This document shows, one piece after another, positions 1 through 7,521 of a DNA stretch of 64,000 nt. Origin of the DNA: Actinomadura barringtoniae (GTDB lineage Bacteria > Actinomycetota > Actinomycetes > Streptosporangiales > Streptosporangiaceae). The stretch lies in assembly GCF_017573505.1 (NCBI RefSeq), contig NZ_JAGEOJ010000008.1, forward strand, positions 1-64,000. Reading direction: 5' to 3'. Below the pieces are notes generated by a model. That model was not told the origin of the DNA. It made no database searches and worked only from the letters and a program-made list of their open reading frames with translations. Position 1 is the first letter of the stretch. Every line of letters starts with the position of its first letter. The position numbers were made by a program, and so were the translations under genes.

Positions 1-69
1 CGGCGCAGGACGAACACGGCGCAGGACGAACACGGCGCAGGACGAACGCGGCGCAGGACGAACGCGGCG
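1..69. repeat. 16-bp tandem repeat array, about 4.3 copies
   Basis: A 16-bp unit (CGGCGCAGGACGAACA, with A/G variation at the last base) repeats head to tail from the first base of the window, so the array probably continues upstream. Units are regular and nearly identical, with no unique spacers, so this is a simple tandem repeat and not a CRISPR. Confidence 0.85.
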
Positions 70-300
70 GGGCCAGCCCTCCTAGCGATCTGGGTAGCGG
101 AGGTGCGGCCGGCCGTCGTCCTTGCGGCGTAGCGAGATGGGCAGGCCCGGCTTGGCATGTACTCCGCGGAGCTTGGGTGCGTGGCCTCTGCAGGCTCGGC
201 GGAGGGCTTGCTGTGACGGGTTCGAGAGGCGTGGGCAGGGGCGGCCTTGGTCGGGCCGCCCCTGCCAGCGGTGGTTACGGTTGGTTAGGTTGCGCGGGTG
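70..300. other. Gene-poor stretch downstream of the HPF-like gene
   Basis: No independent gene with a start codon and ribosome binding site is visible. On the minus strand the reading frame of the HPF-like gene stays open for about 72 codons after its TAA stop, to a TAG at 82-84, ending in residues GRPHLRYPDR. This could be a decayed 3' extension of that gene or chance openness in GC-rich DNA. Confidence 0.4.
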
Positions 301-615
301 TTAGTTCGCGCGATGGTGGGCGGCTCGGAGGGCCAGCCTGTCTTGCAGGAGGTCGATTGCCTCGGTGAGGTCGGGGGCGGCGGCCTGGGCTCGGAGGCGG
401 CGGCCGTCGAGCTCCACCACGGCCTGGGCTAGCGCCGGCCGGGGTAGGGAGGGGTCCGCGATGACGCTGAGCGTCGCGCGGACGGACTTCACGTTGGCCT
501 GGGCTCCGGAGAGGGCCGCGCGGACGGCACGTTGGGTCGCCTCGCGCTGGTCGTCGGTGACGTCGCCCGACGTCAGGAAGCGGATTTCAGGCAGGTCATA
601 GATGGTCGCGTTCAT
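301..615 (-). CDS. Single-domain HPF/RaiA-like ribosome-associated protein
   Basis: The 104-aa protein resembles the N-terminal beta-alpha domain of the HPF/RaiA ribosome-hibernation family as found in actinobacteria. The mark is the segment ALAQAVVELDGRRLRAQAAA followed by an amphipathic helix (DLTEAIDLLQDRLALR), the strand-helix ending typical of these domains and of the N-terminal half of M. tuberculosis Rv0079. Known family members bind the 30S subunit and help inactivate ribosomes in stasis. Actinobacterial relatives are usually 200-270 aa with a second, C-terminal domain that is missing here. The frame stays open beyond the stop codon, so a recent truncation is possible. Family assignment rests on pattern only; ribosome binding is inferred. 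Confidence 0.6.
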   Translation of the reverse strand: MNATIYDLPEIRFLTSGDVTDDQREATQRAVRAALSGAQANVKSVRATLSVIADPSLPRPALAQAVVELDGRRLRAQAAAPDLTEAIDLLQDRLALRAAHHRAN

Positions 616-951
616 GGATCCCCCAAGGGTTGCGGCGGTCTTCGGTCACACCGCGGCCGCACGGATTCGCGGCTCCTTATTAGGAGACCTCAAGGAGAGG
701 GGGTTTGATCGCCGGAAGGGACGAGACGTTCATCACCGAAGGAGTGCCCAGGGGACTGACGCAGCTCACGAATAGGCGTAACGTAGCGGACGCGAACAGA
801 GGCGATCCGTCCTGGGCGGACGTATACCATGGATGTGGGCGGATGCCGAGAGTGATTATTTCATTCTTCCCAAAATCACGTCCTGATCCTCTAGGATGAG
901 CGGGTGCCGTTCCGCCTGCGGGCGGGCCCATCGACTGGCTGGTGACCCCCT
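616..951. other. Divergent intergenic region between HPF-like and XRE genes
   Basis: No gene is seen. It should hold the promoters of both flanking genes. A small perfect hairpin (CTCCT, loop TATT, AGGAG) lies at 673-686, and a locally AT-rich island at 850-885 is unusual for this genome. Confidence 0.4.
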
Positions 952-1878
952 TTGCCCCAGGATGCAGCTGTCAACATCCCTCCGGCCGAGGGCGACTCAG
1001 AATCCGGACTGTTGATCGACTATCCCCGCCGTGGCGGTCCCACAGTTCTCCGCATCCTCCTCGGCTCGCAGCTCAGGCGGTTGCGTGAGGCACGCGGCAT
1101 CTCCACCGAAGAGGCCGGCTACGAGATCCGCGGATCGCACTCCAAGATCAGCCGGATGGAGCTCGGCAGGGTCGGGTTCAAGGAACGTGACATCGCCGAC
1201 CTGTTGACGCTCTACGGCGTCGACGACCCCGCGGAGCGGGAACCCCTGCTGGAGCTGGCCAAGGAGGCCAACACTCCCGGTTGGTGGCACCGGTACGGCG
1301 ACATCCTGCCGAGCTGGTTCGAGGTGTACCTCGGGCTGGAGGAGGCGGCCTCGCTGATCCGGGCGTACGAGGTGCAGTTCGTGCCCGGGCTGATGCAGAC
1401 CGCCGAGTACACGCGGGCGGTCGTACGGCTGGGCTTCCCCGACTCGTCGGATGACGACGTCGAGCGGCGTGTGCGCGTTCGGACGATGCGGCAGGCGCGC
1501 TTCACCGCGCCGGGCGCGCCGACGCTGTGGGCGGTCCTGGACGAGGCCGTGCTGCGGCGTCCGCTGGGTGGGCGCGAGGTGATGCGCGGCCAGCTCGAGC
1601 ACCTCATCACGATGGCCGAGCTGCCCAACGTGACCCTGCAGGTGGTGCCGTTCTCGGCCGGTGGGCACGCCGCCGCGGGCGGACCGTTCACAATCCTTCG
1701 GTTCGCGGAGCCGGCGCTGTCGGACGTCGTTTACCTCGAGCAGCTCACGAGCGCTCTGTATCTCGACAAGCCGGCCGACGTCGACACCTACATGCAGGCC
1801 ATGAACAACACCTGCATCACGGCCGCCCGGCCGGACGACACCGTCACCATCCTGAACGACATCCTCCAGCAGACCTGA
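952..1878 (+). CDS. XRE-family helix-turn-helix regulator with DUF5753 domain
   Basis: The 308-aa protein has a Cro/CI-type helix-turn-helix at about residues 36-90 (QLRRLREARGIS, then SHSKISRMELGR). It continues as DUF5753 from about residue 110 to the end, recognisable from YEVQFVPGLMQTAEYTRA and the late VVYLEQ segment. These pairs are abundant in actinomycetes, and several act in developmental control with a small DUF397 partner. No DUF397 gene is visible on either side here. The TTG at 952 is the only early start after an in-frame TGA at 943. A later TTG near 1011 would also fit, because homologues often begin close to the GGPTVLR segment. DNA binding is inferred from the fold. Confidence 0.85.
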   Translation: MPQDAAVNIPPAEGDSESGLLIDYPRRGGPTVLRILLGSQLRRLREARGISTEEAGYEIRGSHSKISRMELGRVGFKERDIADLLTLYGVDDPAEREPLLELAKEANTPGWWHRYGDILPSWFEVYLGLEEAASLIRAYEVQFVPGLMQTAEYTRAVVRLGFPDSSDDDVERRVRVRTMRQARFTAPGAPTLWAVLDEAVLRRPLGGREVMRGQLEHLITMAELPNVTLQVVPFSAGGHAAAGGPFTILRFAEPALSDVVYLEQLTSALYLDKPADVDTYMQAMNNTCITAARPDDTVTILNDILQQT

Positions 1879-1925
1879 TCTGGACCTGGGAGCGGCCGTT
1901 CCGCACGGGCTGGGCCTGGCTTGAG

Positions 1926-1962
1926 GCCTGGACGTGAGGTGAGTCGGCATCGGCGTCCAGGC
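1926..1962. terminator. Hairpin between convergent genes (9-bp perfect stem)
   Basis: GCCTGGACG at 1926-1934 is perfectly complementary to CGTCCAGGC at 1954-1962, with a 19-nt loop. It lies between the convergent XRE and CGNR genes, so it may end transcription from both sides. There is no U-tract, as is usual in actinomycetes. Confidence 0.45.
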
Positions 1963-2059
1963 TGAGTTCGCTTGAGGTTGCTGCGGTGGTCGCACGCACT
2001 GAGTGTTGGGTGACGGGGCGGGGTGGCTTGCCAGGAAAGGGCCGGTCGGGGTGCCGGGC

Positions 2060-2671
2060 CTATTGGGTGGTGCTGCGTTCTCGGGTTGCGGCTTGGCGGG
2101 CTCGGTGGTTGGCGACGTTGACTCGGTTGCCGCAGAGGCCGGGCATGCAGTAGCGGCGGCGGCCTGGGCGGGTCGTGTCGATGAACGCTCCTCGGCAGGT
2201 GGGTGAGCCGCAGGGGCGGAATCGCTGCTCGCCGAGAGTGTGGACGACCCCGAGGATGCCGATGCCGCAGACCAACGAGAGGGCGTCGGCGACGGTGGCC
2301 TTCTCGTTGAGGGGGGCGGCCCATCGGGTGCGGTCATGGTGAGCCGGGTCGGGGACGAGGGTGGCTCCTAGGGCGGGCGCTGTGAGGGTGGTGGCGCCGG
2401 CGATGAGTTGGTCGCGAGTGGGGTGGTCGATCAGGTCGCGGACGGTCGTTCGGAGCGCGTGGACGGCTTGGAGGTCGGCCTTGCTTGCGCGGCGTGCCAG
2501 GTCGGAGAGCGCGGTTCTGTTTCCGGGCTGATCACCGTGTTGGTCGGTGAACTCGACCAGGGCTGCCAGATCGGGTAGGTGGTCGGCGCCGTGCCAGACC
2601 TCGGCGGTGGTGTTGACCAGCTCGGTCGCGACCCCGGCCGCCCAGACGTAATCGTCAAAAGCGACTTGCAT
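2060..2671 (-). CDS. CGNR zinc-finger domain protein (ABATE/DUF1470 family)
   Basis: The 203-aa protein ends in a CGNR zinc finger: Cys154, Cys159, Cys175 and Cys180 in the pattern FRPCGSPTC...RRYCMPGLCGNR, followed by a basic helix (NHRARQ). The preceding ~150 residues match the stress-response ABATE domain normally fused to it. Such proteins are predicted DNA-binding regulators, with few studied members. The ATG is preceded by GGAGG about 10 nt upstream. A diverged and frameshifted copy of its N-terminal third lies about 1.3 kb away at 3826-3979. Confidence 0.88.
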   Translation of the reverse strand: MQVAFDDYVWAAGVATELVNTTAEVWHGADHLPDLAALVEFTDQHGDQPGNRTALSDLARRASKADLQAVHALRTTVRDLIDHPTRDQLIAGATTLTAPALGATLVPDPAHHDRTRWAAPLNEKATVADALSLVCGIGILGVVHTLGEQRFRPCGSPTCRGAFIDTTRPGRRRYCMPGLCGNRVNVANHRARQAATRERSTTQ

Positions 2672-2684
2672 GCCTTACACGCCT

Positions 2685-2705
2685 CCGTTACTTTTCCTCT
2701 AACGG
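2685..2705. promoter_or_regulatory. Inverted repeat upstream of the CGNR gene
   Basis: CCGTTA (2685-2690) and TAACGG (2700-2705) form perfect 6-bp arms around a 9-bp pyrimidine-rich spacer, just upstream of the CGNR start at 2671. The surrounding 2685-2720 is AT-rich and likely the promoter. A role as operator, perhaps autoregulatory, is inference. Confidence 0.4.
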
Positions 2706-2809
2706 TCATTTTAACCCTTACATGCGCTGGGGTGCGACCCGATCTGGATCAGCTGTGTGGGTGTGGGCTGATCTTGAGGGGATGCCCAAGCGGCTTGGAG
2801 GTCTTGCCC

Positions 2810-3496
2810 ATGTCAGATCTGGAGATCGATGCGGTTGTCTTCGACGTGCTCGGCACGCTTGTCGATGAGCCTTCCGGGATTCGGGCCGGGCTTCGATTGC
2901 TGGGGCGCTCGTTCGAGGACTCTGAGGTGGAGAAGCTCAGATTGTTGTGGGAGCAACATGTGGAGGGCGAGCAGCGGCGCATCGTTGGCGGGGGCCGGGC
3001 CTACGCGCCCAGCGACGTTCTTGATCTGGAAGCTGCCCAGGTTGTGGCAGAGAGCGCTGGAGTTGAGGATGCGAGGGCTGTTGCGGCGCTTGCTTCGGCT
3101 GGGCGGCGACTTTCGCCTTGGCCCGACAGTGTGGCAGGGCTTGCTCGGCTCGCTGAACGGTTCCCGCTGATCGGGCTGTCGAATGCGAGCCGGACCGCGT
3201 TGCTGGAACTCAACGCGCACGCTGGGCTGCGTTGGCATCAGGCGTTGTCCGCGGAGGATGCCCAGACGTACAAGCCAGATCCAGCGGTCTATGAGCTGGC
3301 TGTCCGGGCCTCGGGGCGGCCGCCGGAGCGGCTGTTGATGGTCGCCACGCATTCTTGGGACCTGCGGGCGGCACAGAAGGTTGGCATGCGTACTGCCTAC
3401 GTTGCCCGCCCGGTTGGCGACCCGCCGGTTCCGTCGGATCAGTTCGATCTGCATGCGGCTGGGCTTGCCGACCTCGCTGAGCAATTGTCGGGCTGA
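2810..3496 (+). CDS. HAD-superfamily hydrolase, haloacid dehalogenase type II-like
   Basis: The 228-aa protein carries the L-2-haloacid dehalogenase form of the HAD motifs. Motif I is FDVLGTLVD with nucleophile Asp12 and no second Asp; motif II is LIGLSNAS; the conserved Lys is in KPDPAVYELA; motif IV is MVATHSWDLRAAQKVG. Type II enzymes hydrolyse (S)-2-haloalkanoates through an aspartyl ester, although many relatives have unknown physiological substrates. The ATG at 2810 is chosen because GGAGG sits 8 nt upstream and the alignable region begins there; the open frame extends further upstream. No clear operon partner is seen. Confidence 0.82.
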   Translation: MSDLEIDAVVFDVLGTLVDEPSGIRAGLRLLGRSFEDSEVEKLRLLWEQHVEGEQRRIVGGGRAYAPSDVLDLEAAQVVAESAGVEDARAVAALASAGRRLSPWPDSVAGLARLAERFPLIGLSNASRTALLELNAHAGLRWHQALSAEDAQTYKPDPAVYELAVRASGRPPERLLMVATHSWDLRAAQKVGMRTAYVARPVGDPPVPSDQFDLHAAGLADLAEQLSG

Positions 3497-4244
3497 TAGG
3501 GCGAGCAGGGTCAGTTCAGATGAACGGCCTGTGGTGATATTCGCCTGGCGGGGTCTTCAGGGGTCCTGGATGTGCATGCTCCTGAATTAGCCGGACGGTT
3601 GAACGCTCTGAGACTTTGGATGAGGGCCTTCGGCTCGCGCCGCCCTGACCGGTCGGGGTCTTGTGACGGATGTGCTGGCCTAACGGATGTGCTGGCCTAG
3701 GAGAGGGCCGCCCGATCGGTGTCCGTGGCATCGCAGGCGTTCACGGGATGGGCTTGCTGTCTGAAAGCATCGAGGGCCTTAGGCCGGGGCTCTTGTCACC
3801 AGCGGCGGCCGTGGTGAGGGCGAGTACCTGGAAGTCGGCCGTGCTTGAGCGGCGTGCCAGGTCGGATAGCGCGGTGGTGCTTCCGGGCTGATCGCCGTGC
3901 AGGTCGGTGAACGCACCAGGGCCACCAGGTCGGGTAGGAGATCGTCTGGATCCGGCAGGTGGAGATTGGTGCTGATCACGCGGTTAGCCGGACGGCAGGC
4001 ATTCGGGGGTGGGGCGCCGGACGACGAACGCGTCGAGGCGCAGGTGGTGCCCAGGGGCTGCGGGGCGAGGTCGCCGGGGGCGCGCCCAGACCATGTGCAT
4101 CCCGACCGGCGCCGCCGAGATCATCGGACGGGTCGACGCCGCCATCGCCGAGTTGTCGGCCATGGTGGGGCCTGCGGACTGAGCGGGTGTGGCCGTCGAT
4201 CGTCCGTGACAGGGCGAGGCCGTCCAGCCGGGACTGGGGCTGCG
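3497..4244. other. Gene-poor region with decayed coding remnants
   Basis: This 748-nt stretch holds no intact gene. It contains a perfect tandem duplication of ACGGATGTGCTGGCCTA near 3664-3698, the CGNR remnant at 3826-3979, and on the plus strand a short in-frame tail (4093-4182, starting MCIPTGAAEIIGRV) that ends in a TGA but has no start signal. Confidence 0.5.
3826..3979 (-). pseudogene. Frameshifted fragment of a CGNR/ABATE paralogue
   Basis: The DNA at about 3830-3950 is closely similar to 2467-2585 inside the intact CGNR gene, with shared runs such as GCGGCGTGCCAGGTCGGA and TTCCGGGCTGATC. Read on the minus strand it starts like the functional gene (LLPDLVALV against LPDLAALVE), then loses phase. 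GAACTCGACC in the intact gene corresponds to GAACGCACC here, a 1-nt deletion. The zinc finger half is absent. It is a decayed partial duplication, or the remnant of a second CGNR gene. Confidence 0.75.
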
Positions 4245-4685
4245 CTATTCGGTGTCTTCGGCGATGACGCGGTCGCGGAGGCTGCGGCTGCTTCCGCGGA
4301 ATTCGGCGATGACGGACTCGTCCTCCACGCGGCGTACGGTGACGTCGTAGATGCCGTTGCGGCCGTAGCGGGTGCGTTCGGCAGCGTGCGCCTCGAGCAG
4401 GTCGCCCGTATGCGCGGGAGCCACGAAGACCACCTCGGCCGCAGCCGCTACGGCCACCGTGTCGTAGCTGTTGCAGGCGTAGGCGAAAGCGGTGTCGGCC
4501 AGGAGGAACAGGTAGCCGCCGTGGGCGACGTCATGGCCGTTGACCATCTCGGGGGCGATGGTCATGCGAGCCCTTGCCAGGCCAGGGCCTATATCGGTGA
4601 TCTCGATGCCCAGATGGCGCACTGCCAGGTCCCGTTCGTACATCGCCTCGGCGCATCGGCGCGCCAGCTCAGCCGCGTCACTCAC
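4245..4685 (-). CDS. paaI: PaaI-like hotdog thioesterase
   Basis: The 146-aa protein is a single hotdog domain of PaaI type. Its signature is NGHDVAHGGYLFLLADTAFA, which carries the Asn-Gly-x-x-His-Gly-Gly and the catalytic Asp region of hydroxyphenylacetyl-CoA thioesterases. In phenylacetate degradation PaaI hydrolyses dead-end CoA esters. No other paa gene is nearby, so the true acyl-CoA substrate is open. It diverges from the Ddn-like gene across an intergenic region that holds a perfect 8-bp inverted repeat. Confidence 0.8.
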   Translation of the reverse strand: MSDAAELARRCAEAMYERDLAVRHLGIEITDIGPGLARARMTIAPEMVNGHDVAHGGYLFLLADTAFAYACNSYDTVAVAAAAEVVFVAPAHTGDLLEAHAAERTRYGRNGIYDVTVRRVEDESVIAEFRGSSRSLRDRVIAEDTE

Positions 4686-4742
4686 CCGCCCAGCGTATTG
4701 ATCCTCTCGGGAGTGGGAAGGTCTTTCCGGGCAGCCGATTTC

Positions 4743-4765
4743 CGGTACGGCGTCGCACCGTACCG
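4743..4765. promoter_or_regulatory. Perfect inverted repeat (8-7-8) in the paaI/Ddn-like divergent promoter
   Basis: CGGTACGG (4743-4750) and CCGTACCG (4758-4765) are perfect complements separated by 7 bp, 22 bp before the Ddn-like start. The geometry suits a TetR-type operator, but no regulator gene is adjacent, so any regulator acts in trans. Confidence 0.5.
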
Positions 4766-4787
4766 CCTAAAGATGAAGGACACACCG

Positions 4788-5189
4788 ATGCTGTTCGGGC
4801 AAGAGCACGTAAAGCGCTACCAGGAGACCGACGGTGCCGAGGGTCACGACTGGAACGGGACGGTCACCCTGCTCCTGACGACGACCGGGCGCCGCAGTGG
4901 CCAGGCTCGGACCCTGCCGCTGATCTACCAGCAGGAGGGCGACGACTACCTCGTGGTGGCGTCGAACGGTGGCGCGCCCACGCCTCCCGCCTGGTATCTC
5001 AACCTTGAGGCGGACCCGAACGTCGAGGTCCAGGTGATGGACGACAAGTTCTCGGCGCGGGCCCGTACGGCCACGCCCGAGGAGAAGCCCGCCCTGTGGG
5101 CCAAGATGGCCGCGACGTGGCCTGACTACGACTCGTACCAGAAGAAGACCGACCGGGAGATCCCGGTCGTCGTCCTTGAGCGCGCCTGA
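4788..5189 (+). CDS. Deazaflavin (F420)-dependent nitroreductase family protein (DUF385, Ddn-like)
   Basis: The 133-aa split beta-barrel protein matches the TIGR00026/DUF385 family. It has HDWNGTVTLLLTTTGRRSGQ near the N-terminus, then LPLIYQQEGDDYLVVASNGGAP and PPAWYLNLEADPNVEVQV. Members such as mycobacterial Ddn use reduced F420 to reduce quinones or nitroaromatics, but many are uncharacterised. The start at 4788 is preferred over the in-frame ATG at 4773 because GAAGGA lies 7 nt upstream and homologues begin around LFGQEHVKRY. A terminator follows directly. Confidence 0.85.
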   Translation: MLFGQEHVKRYQETDGAEGHDWNGTVTLLLTTTGRRSGQARTLPLIYQQEGDDYLVVASNGGAPTPPAWYLNLEADPNVEVQVMDDKFSARARTATPEEKPALWAKMAATWPDYDSYQKKTDREIPVVVLERA

Positions 5190-5202
5190 CGAGCATGTAG
5201 AC

Positions 5203-5231
5203 CGCCCCCGGATGAGACGCATTCGGGGGCG
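5203..5231 (+). terminator. Strong GC-rich hairpin after the Ddn-like gene
   Basis: CGCCCCCG (5203-5210) pairs perfectly with CGGGGGCG (5224-5231). The stem extends by a G-U and a 3-bp ATG/CAT to a 5-nt loop. It starts 14 nt after the stop codon, as expected for an intrinsic terminator of the U-tract-less actinobacterial kind. Confidence 0.75.
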
Positions 5232-5971
5232 CTGATCCAAGAGTGGCGGCAGGCTTGGGTTCGCCCTTACAGAACGGCCTGGCGCCGAGCAGCCGCTGAG
5301 ATCTGGCCCGCCACGTGGCTCTCAGCTTAGGCTGCGAACGGATCGGGTCTGAGATGCACGTTGACCCTGCAAGTCGGCCGAACGCACACGCGTTGAGGTT
5401 CGTTGAGGTTCTTGGCGCGTGAGTGCTAAGAATCCTGACCTGGGCAAGGGCCGGAGGACGAGCCTGGCAACGTGCCTCCAGGACACTCGCCGCTGGCCTC
5501 GCGGTAGGAGGCCAGCGGGTACGGCCTCGGCGGTGGCCGAGATGCCGGGGGCCTACCGACAGGATCGCCCTGAGCAGGATCGCCCTGAGCTGGTGCGGTT
5601 CCGCCACCAGATCCAAGGCTTCCTGCTCCCTGACGGCAGGCGCCGGTGCTGGAGACCGGTTTGGGGGCTTGCGTGGGCCAACCCGGCCGGACTTGAGCTG
5701 GGCTAGGGCGTGGCGGTGCCTAGCGGGGGTTTGGTGAAGAGGGCCCGGCGTTAGGTATCGGCGCGTGGCGCCTTCCGCGTGAAGAGGCTTGGTAGGGAGC
5801 GGCCGGCGTTGGTGTCGGGGGTGTTGGGCCTTCGCGCGGAGAGGCTCGGCGCGGAGTCGCTGGGGAGCGCGACTCGGCGAAGTGGTGGTTCTGCTTTCGC
5901 ACTGCGGGCTCGTACGTGTAGCGTCGGCATGTGAACATTCGTTCGATCAGCCGTTGACTCGAGGTGCTGAG
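5232..5971. other. Long intergenic region without a supported gene
   Basis: About 740 nt separate the terminator from the phosphotransferase start. A 15-bp direct duplication (AGGATCGCCCTGAGC) lies at about 5563-5593. Short open frames with residues such as PELVRFRHQIQGFLLPDG are seen but lack a start signal and recognisable domain. They may be coding remnants. Confidence 0.4.
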
Positions 5972-7018
5972 GTGCCGACGTCTCAGAACGATTCCGACAC
6001 CGAATCGCTCCCGCCGCGGCTGTTGCGGCGGTGGGAGATCGGCGAGCCGGGCGTGCCGATGCCACTGGGGCGCGGGTGCTGGCGGGTCGATACCGGGGAC
6101 GGTTCGTACTTCCTGCGGGAGTACGAGGGTTACGACCGGCGGCGCATGCTGTTCCGGCATTCGGTGACCACCGCGCTGGACGCGGCTGGCCTGCCCGTGC
6201 TCGCCCCCATGCCCGCTCGCGGCGGCAGGACACTGGTCGTCGCGGGCGGGCGCGGGTACGTGCTGCAGCCGTGGGTCTCCGGGCGGCAGCGCGGCGGGTT
6301 GGAGCTGACGTTCGGCCAGTGCGAACTGCTCGGCGAGCTGCTCGGGCGCCTGCACGCCGAGCTTGACCGTCTGACCGCCCAGGTTCAGCAGAGCATTCTC
6401 ATCCCGACGCCGCGCGCTCGCGATGCGGTCAAGCTCATCGATCGGATGCTGGACGCTCTGCCGGGCGAGGGGAACGACTTCGACGCGCTGACCGAGCGGC
6501 GCCTGCGTGAACGGCGCGATCTGCTGACCGAGTTCGCCGACCATCAGCCGCCTGAGCTGGAGGTAAGCACGGTCGGCCATCTGCACGGTTCGTTCCACGC
6601 GGGCAACCTGCGGTATGGCGGCGCGGGCAATGTAACGGCTGTTCTGGACTGGGAGGGCCTCACCACCGGCCCGATCGCGGGCGAGGTCGTACGGGCTGCG
6701 GCGCTGCTCTTTGCCTGCGACGATGACCGGGGCCTGGACATTGATCGCGTGCAGGCGTTCATCCGCGGCCACCGCACCGCCTATCCCCTGGACGCGGGGC
6801 AGATTCAGGGGGCCGTTCACCGCGAATGGTGGGAACGGCTTTGCGACGTCTCGCCGCTGCGCAGCCGCTACATGGATCACGACGACGATCGCGAAGAGCA
6901 CGAGCCTGGGCTGCTGCCGGGAGTCGTCGTCTGGTGGTCCACCCACCTCGACGGGACGCTCGACGCGTTCGCCGCTCCCTACACGGAGATCCCCGCCGAG
7001 AGCCCCGCGTACGGCTAG
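5972..7018 (+). CDS. APH-like phosphotransferase family protein with altered catalytic loop
   Basis: The 348-aa protein has the aminoglycoside/choline kinase fold. An N-terminal lobe (YFLREYEGYDRRRM, then YVLQPWVSG) is followed by the catalytic and metal region HLHGSFHAGNL...AVLDWEGL at residues 203-231. The usual HGDxHxxN motif reads HGSFHAGN, so the catalytic Asp is Ser207, while Asn212 and the metal Asp226 are retained. It may therefore be a weak or non-catalytic kinase. The GTG at 5972 is chosen because GAGG sits 7 nt upstream and the residues before it are not conserved-looking. No partner gene indicates the substrate. Confidence 0.7.
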   Translation: MPTSQNDSDTESLPPRLLRRWEIGEPGVPMPLGRGCWRVDTGDGSYFLREYEGYDRRRMLFRHSVTTALDAAGLPVLAPMPARGGRTLVVAGGRGYVLQPWVSGRQRGGLELTFGQCELLGELLGRLHAELDRLTAQVQQSILIPTPRARDAVKLIDRMLDALPGEGNDFDALTERRLRERRDLLTEFADHQPPELEVSTVGHLHGSFHAGNLRYGGAGNVTAVLDWEGLTTGPIAGEVVRAAALLFACDDDRGLDIDRVQAFIRGHRTAYPLDAGQIQGAVHREWWERLCDVSPLRSRYMDHDDDREEHEPGLLPGVVVWWSTHLDGTLDAFAAPYTEIPAESPAYG

Positions 7019-7480
7019 GGCAGACGGACGGTTAGGCGCCCTGCGCTGCGATGAGTGCATTTCCCGCTGCGAACGAAAGTTGGCGGGCAACCGCAGGCTG
7101 TGAACGTTGGGCGCTCCCACGCGTTCGGCCGATTCCTCAGGGACGAGCAGCAGCGGGCGCATGATTCCAGGCGCGAACGATGCCAGGGGCGTCTCACCCG
7201 ATCGAGCCGACCCGGACTCGCCGTTATTTGGCAGACGCCGCAAAGGCCGCGGCTGGTCGCGACCGAGCTCGCCGACGATGCCGTGCCGCCGCACAAGGCG
7301 CCCCCTGGACGGCGACATGTGCCTGGCCGTCGGCGGCGAGGACCGCGGCTGCTCGGCCGCGAGGTGCCGCATCTGAGGTCTCGTCGGTCGTCGGTCGTCG
7401 TTCGTCGTTCGTCGTTCGTCGTTCGTCGGGCCAGTGCAACCTCAGCTTCGCGTGCAAGGTCCGCGAGCCTGTACTTCAGC
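7019..7480. other. Intergenic region with a heptanucleotide array
   Basis: No gene is supported between the phosphotransferase and the TetR promoter. The only clear structure is the 7-bp tandem array at 7381-7429. Confidence 0.45.
7381..7429. repeat. 7-bp tandem repeat (TCGTCGK), 7 copies
   Basis: Seven consecutive heptamers read TCGTCGG, TCGTCGG, four TCGTCGT, then TCGTCGG. Similar heptamer arrays with different units occur at 10711-10752 and 22331-22370. Confidence 0.9.
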
Positions 7481-7484
7481 TAAC

Positions 7485-7514
7485 TTGACTGATCGTTACA
7501 GTAATGGCTAGCGT
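7485..7514 (+). promoter_or_regulatory. Probable leaderless promoter and operator of the TetR gene
   Basis: TTGACT (7485-7490) and TAGCGT (7509-7514) are spaced by 18 nt. The -10 box ends 7 nt before the ATG at 7522, which predicts transcription starting at the start codon. ACTG (7488-7491) and CAGT (7499-7502) flank GATCGTTA as an imperfect palindrome inside the promoter, a likely autoregulatory site. Confidence 0.5.
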
Positions 7515-7521
7515 CGAGGGC

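Noticed and set aside
1..69. CRISPR-like regular repeats
   Set aside because: Units are contiguous 16-mers without unique spacers and no cas genes are present. The Cas4-like nuclease at 12857 belongs with a helicase and has no Cas1 or Cas2 near.
4093..4182. Short plus-strand peptide beginning MCIPTGAAEIIGRV
   Set aside because: It reads like the end of a protein but has no ribosome binding site, length or homologous context, so it is treated as part of a decayed region.
5720..7372. 550-codon minus-strand frame opposite the APH-like gene
   Set aside because: It is antisense to a gene with clear kinase-fold motifs, and its translation is compositionally biased and domain-free.
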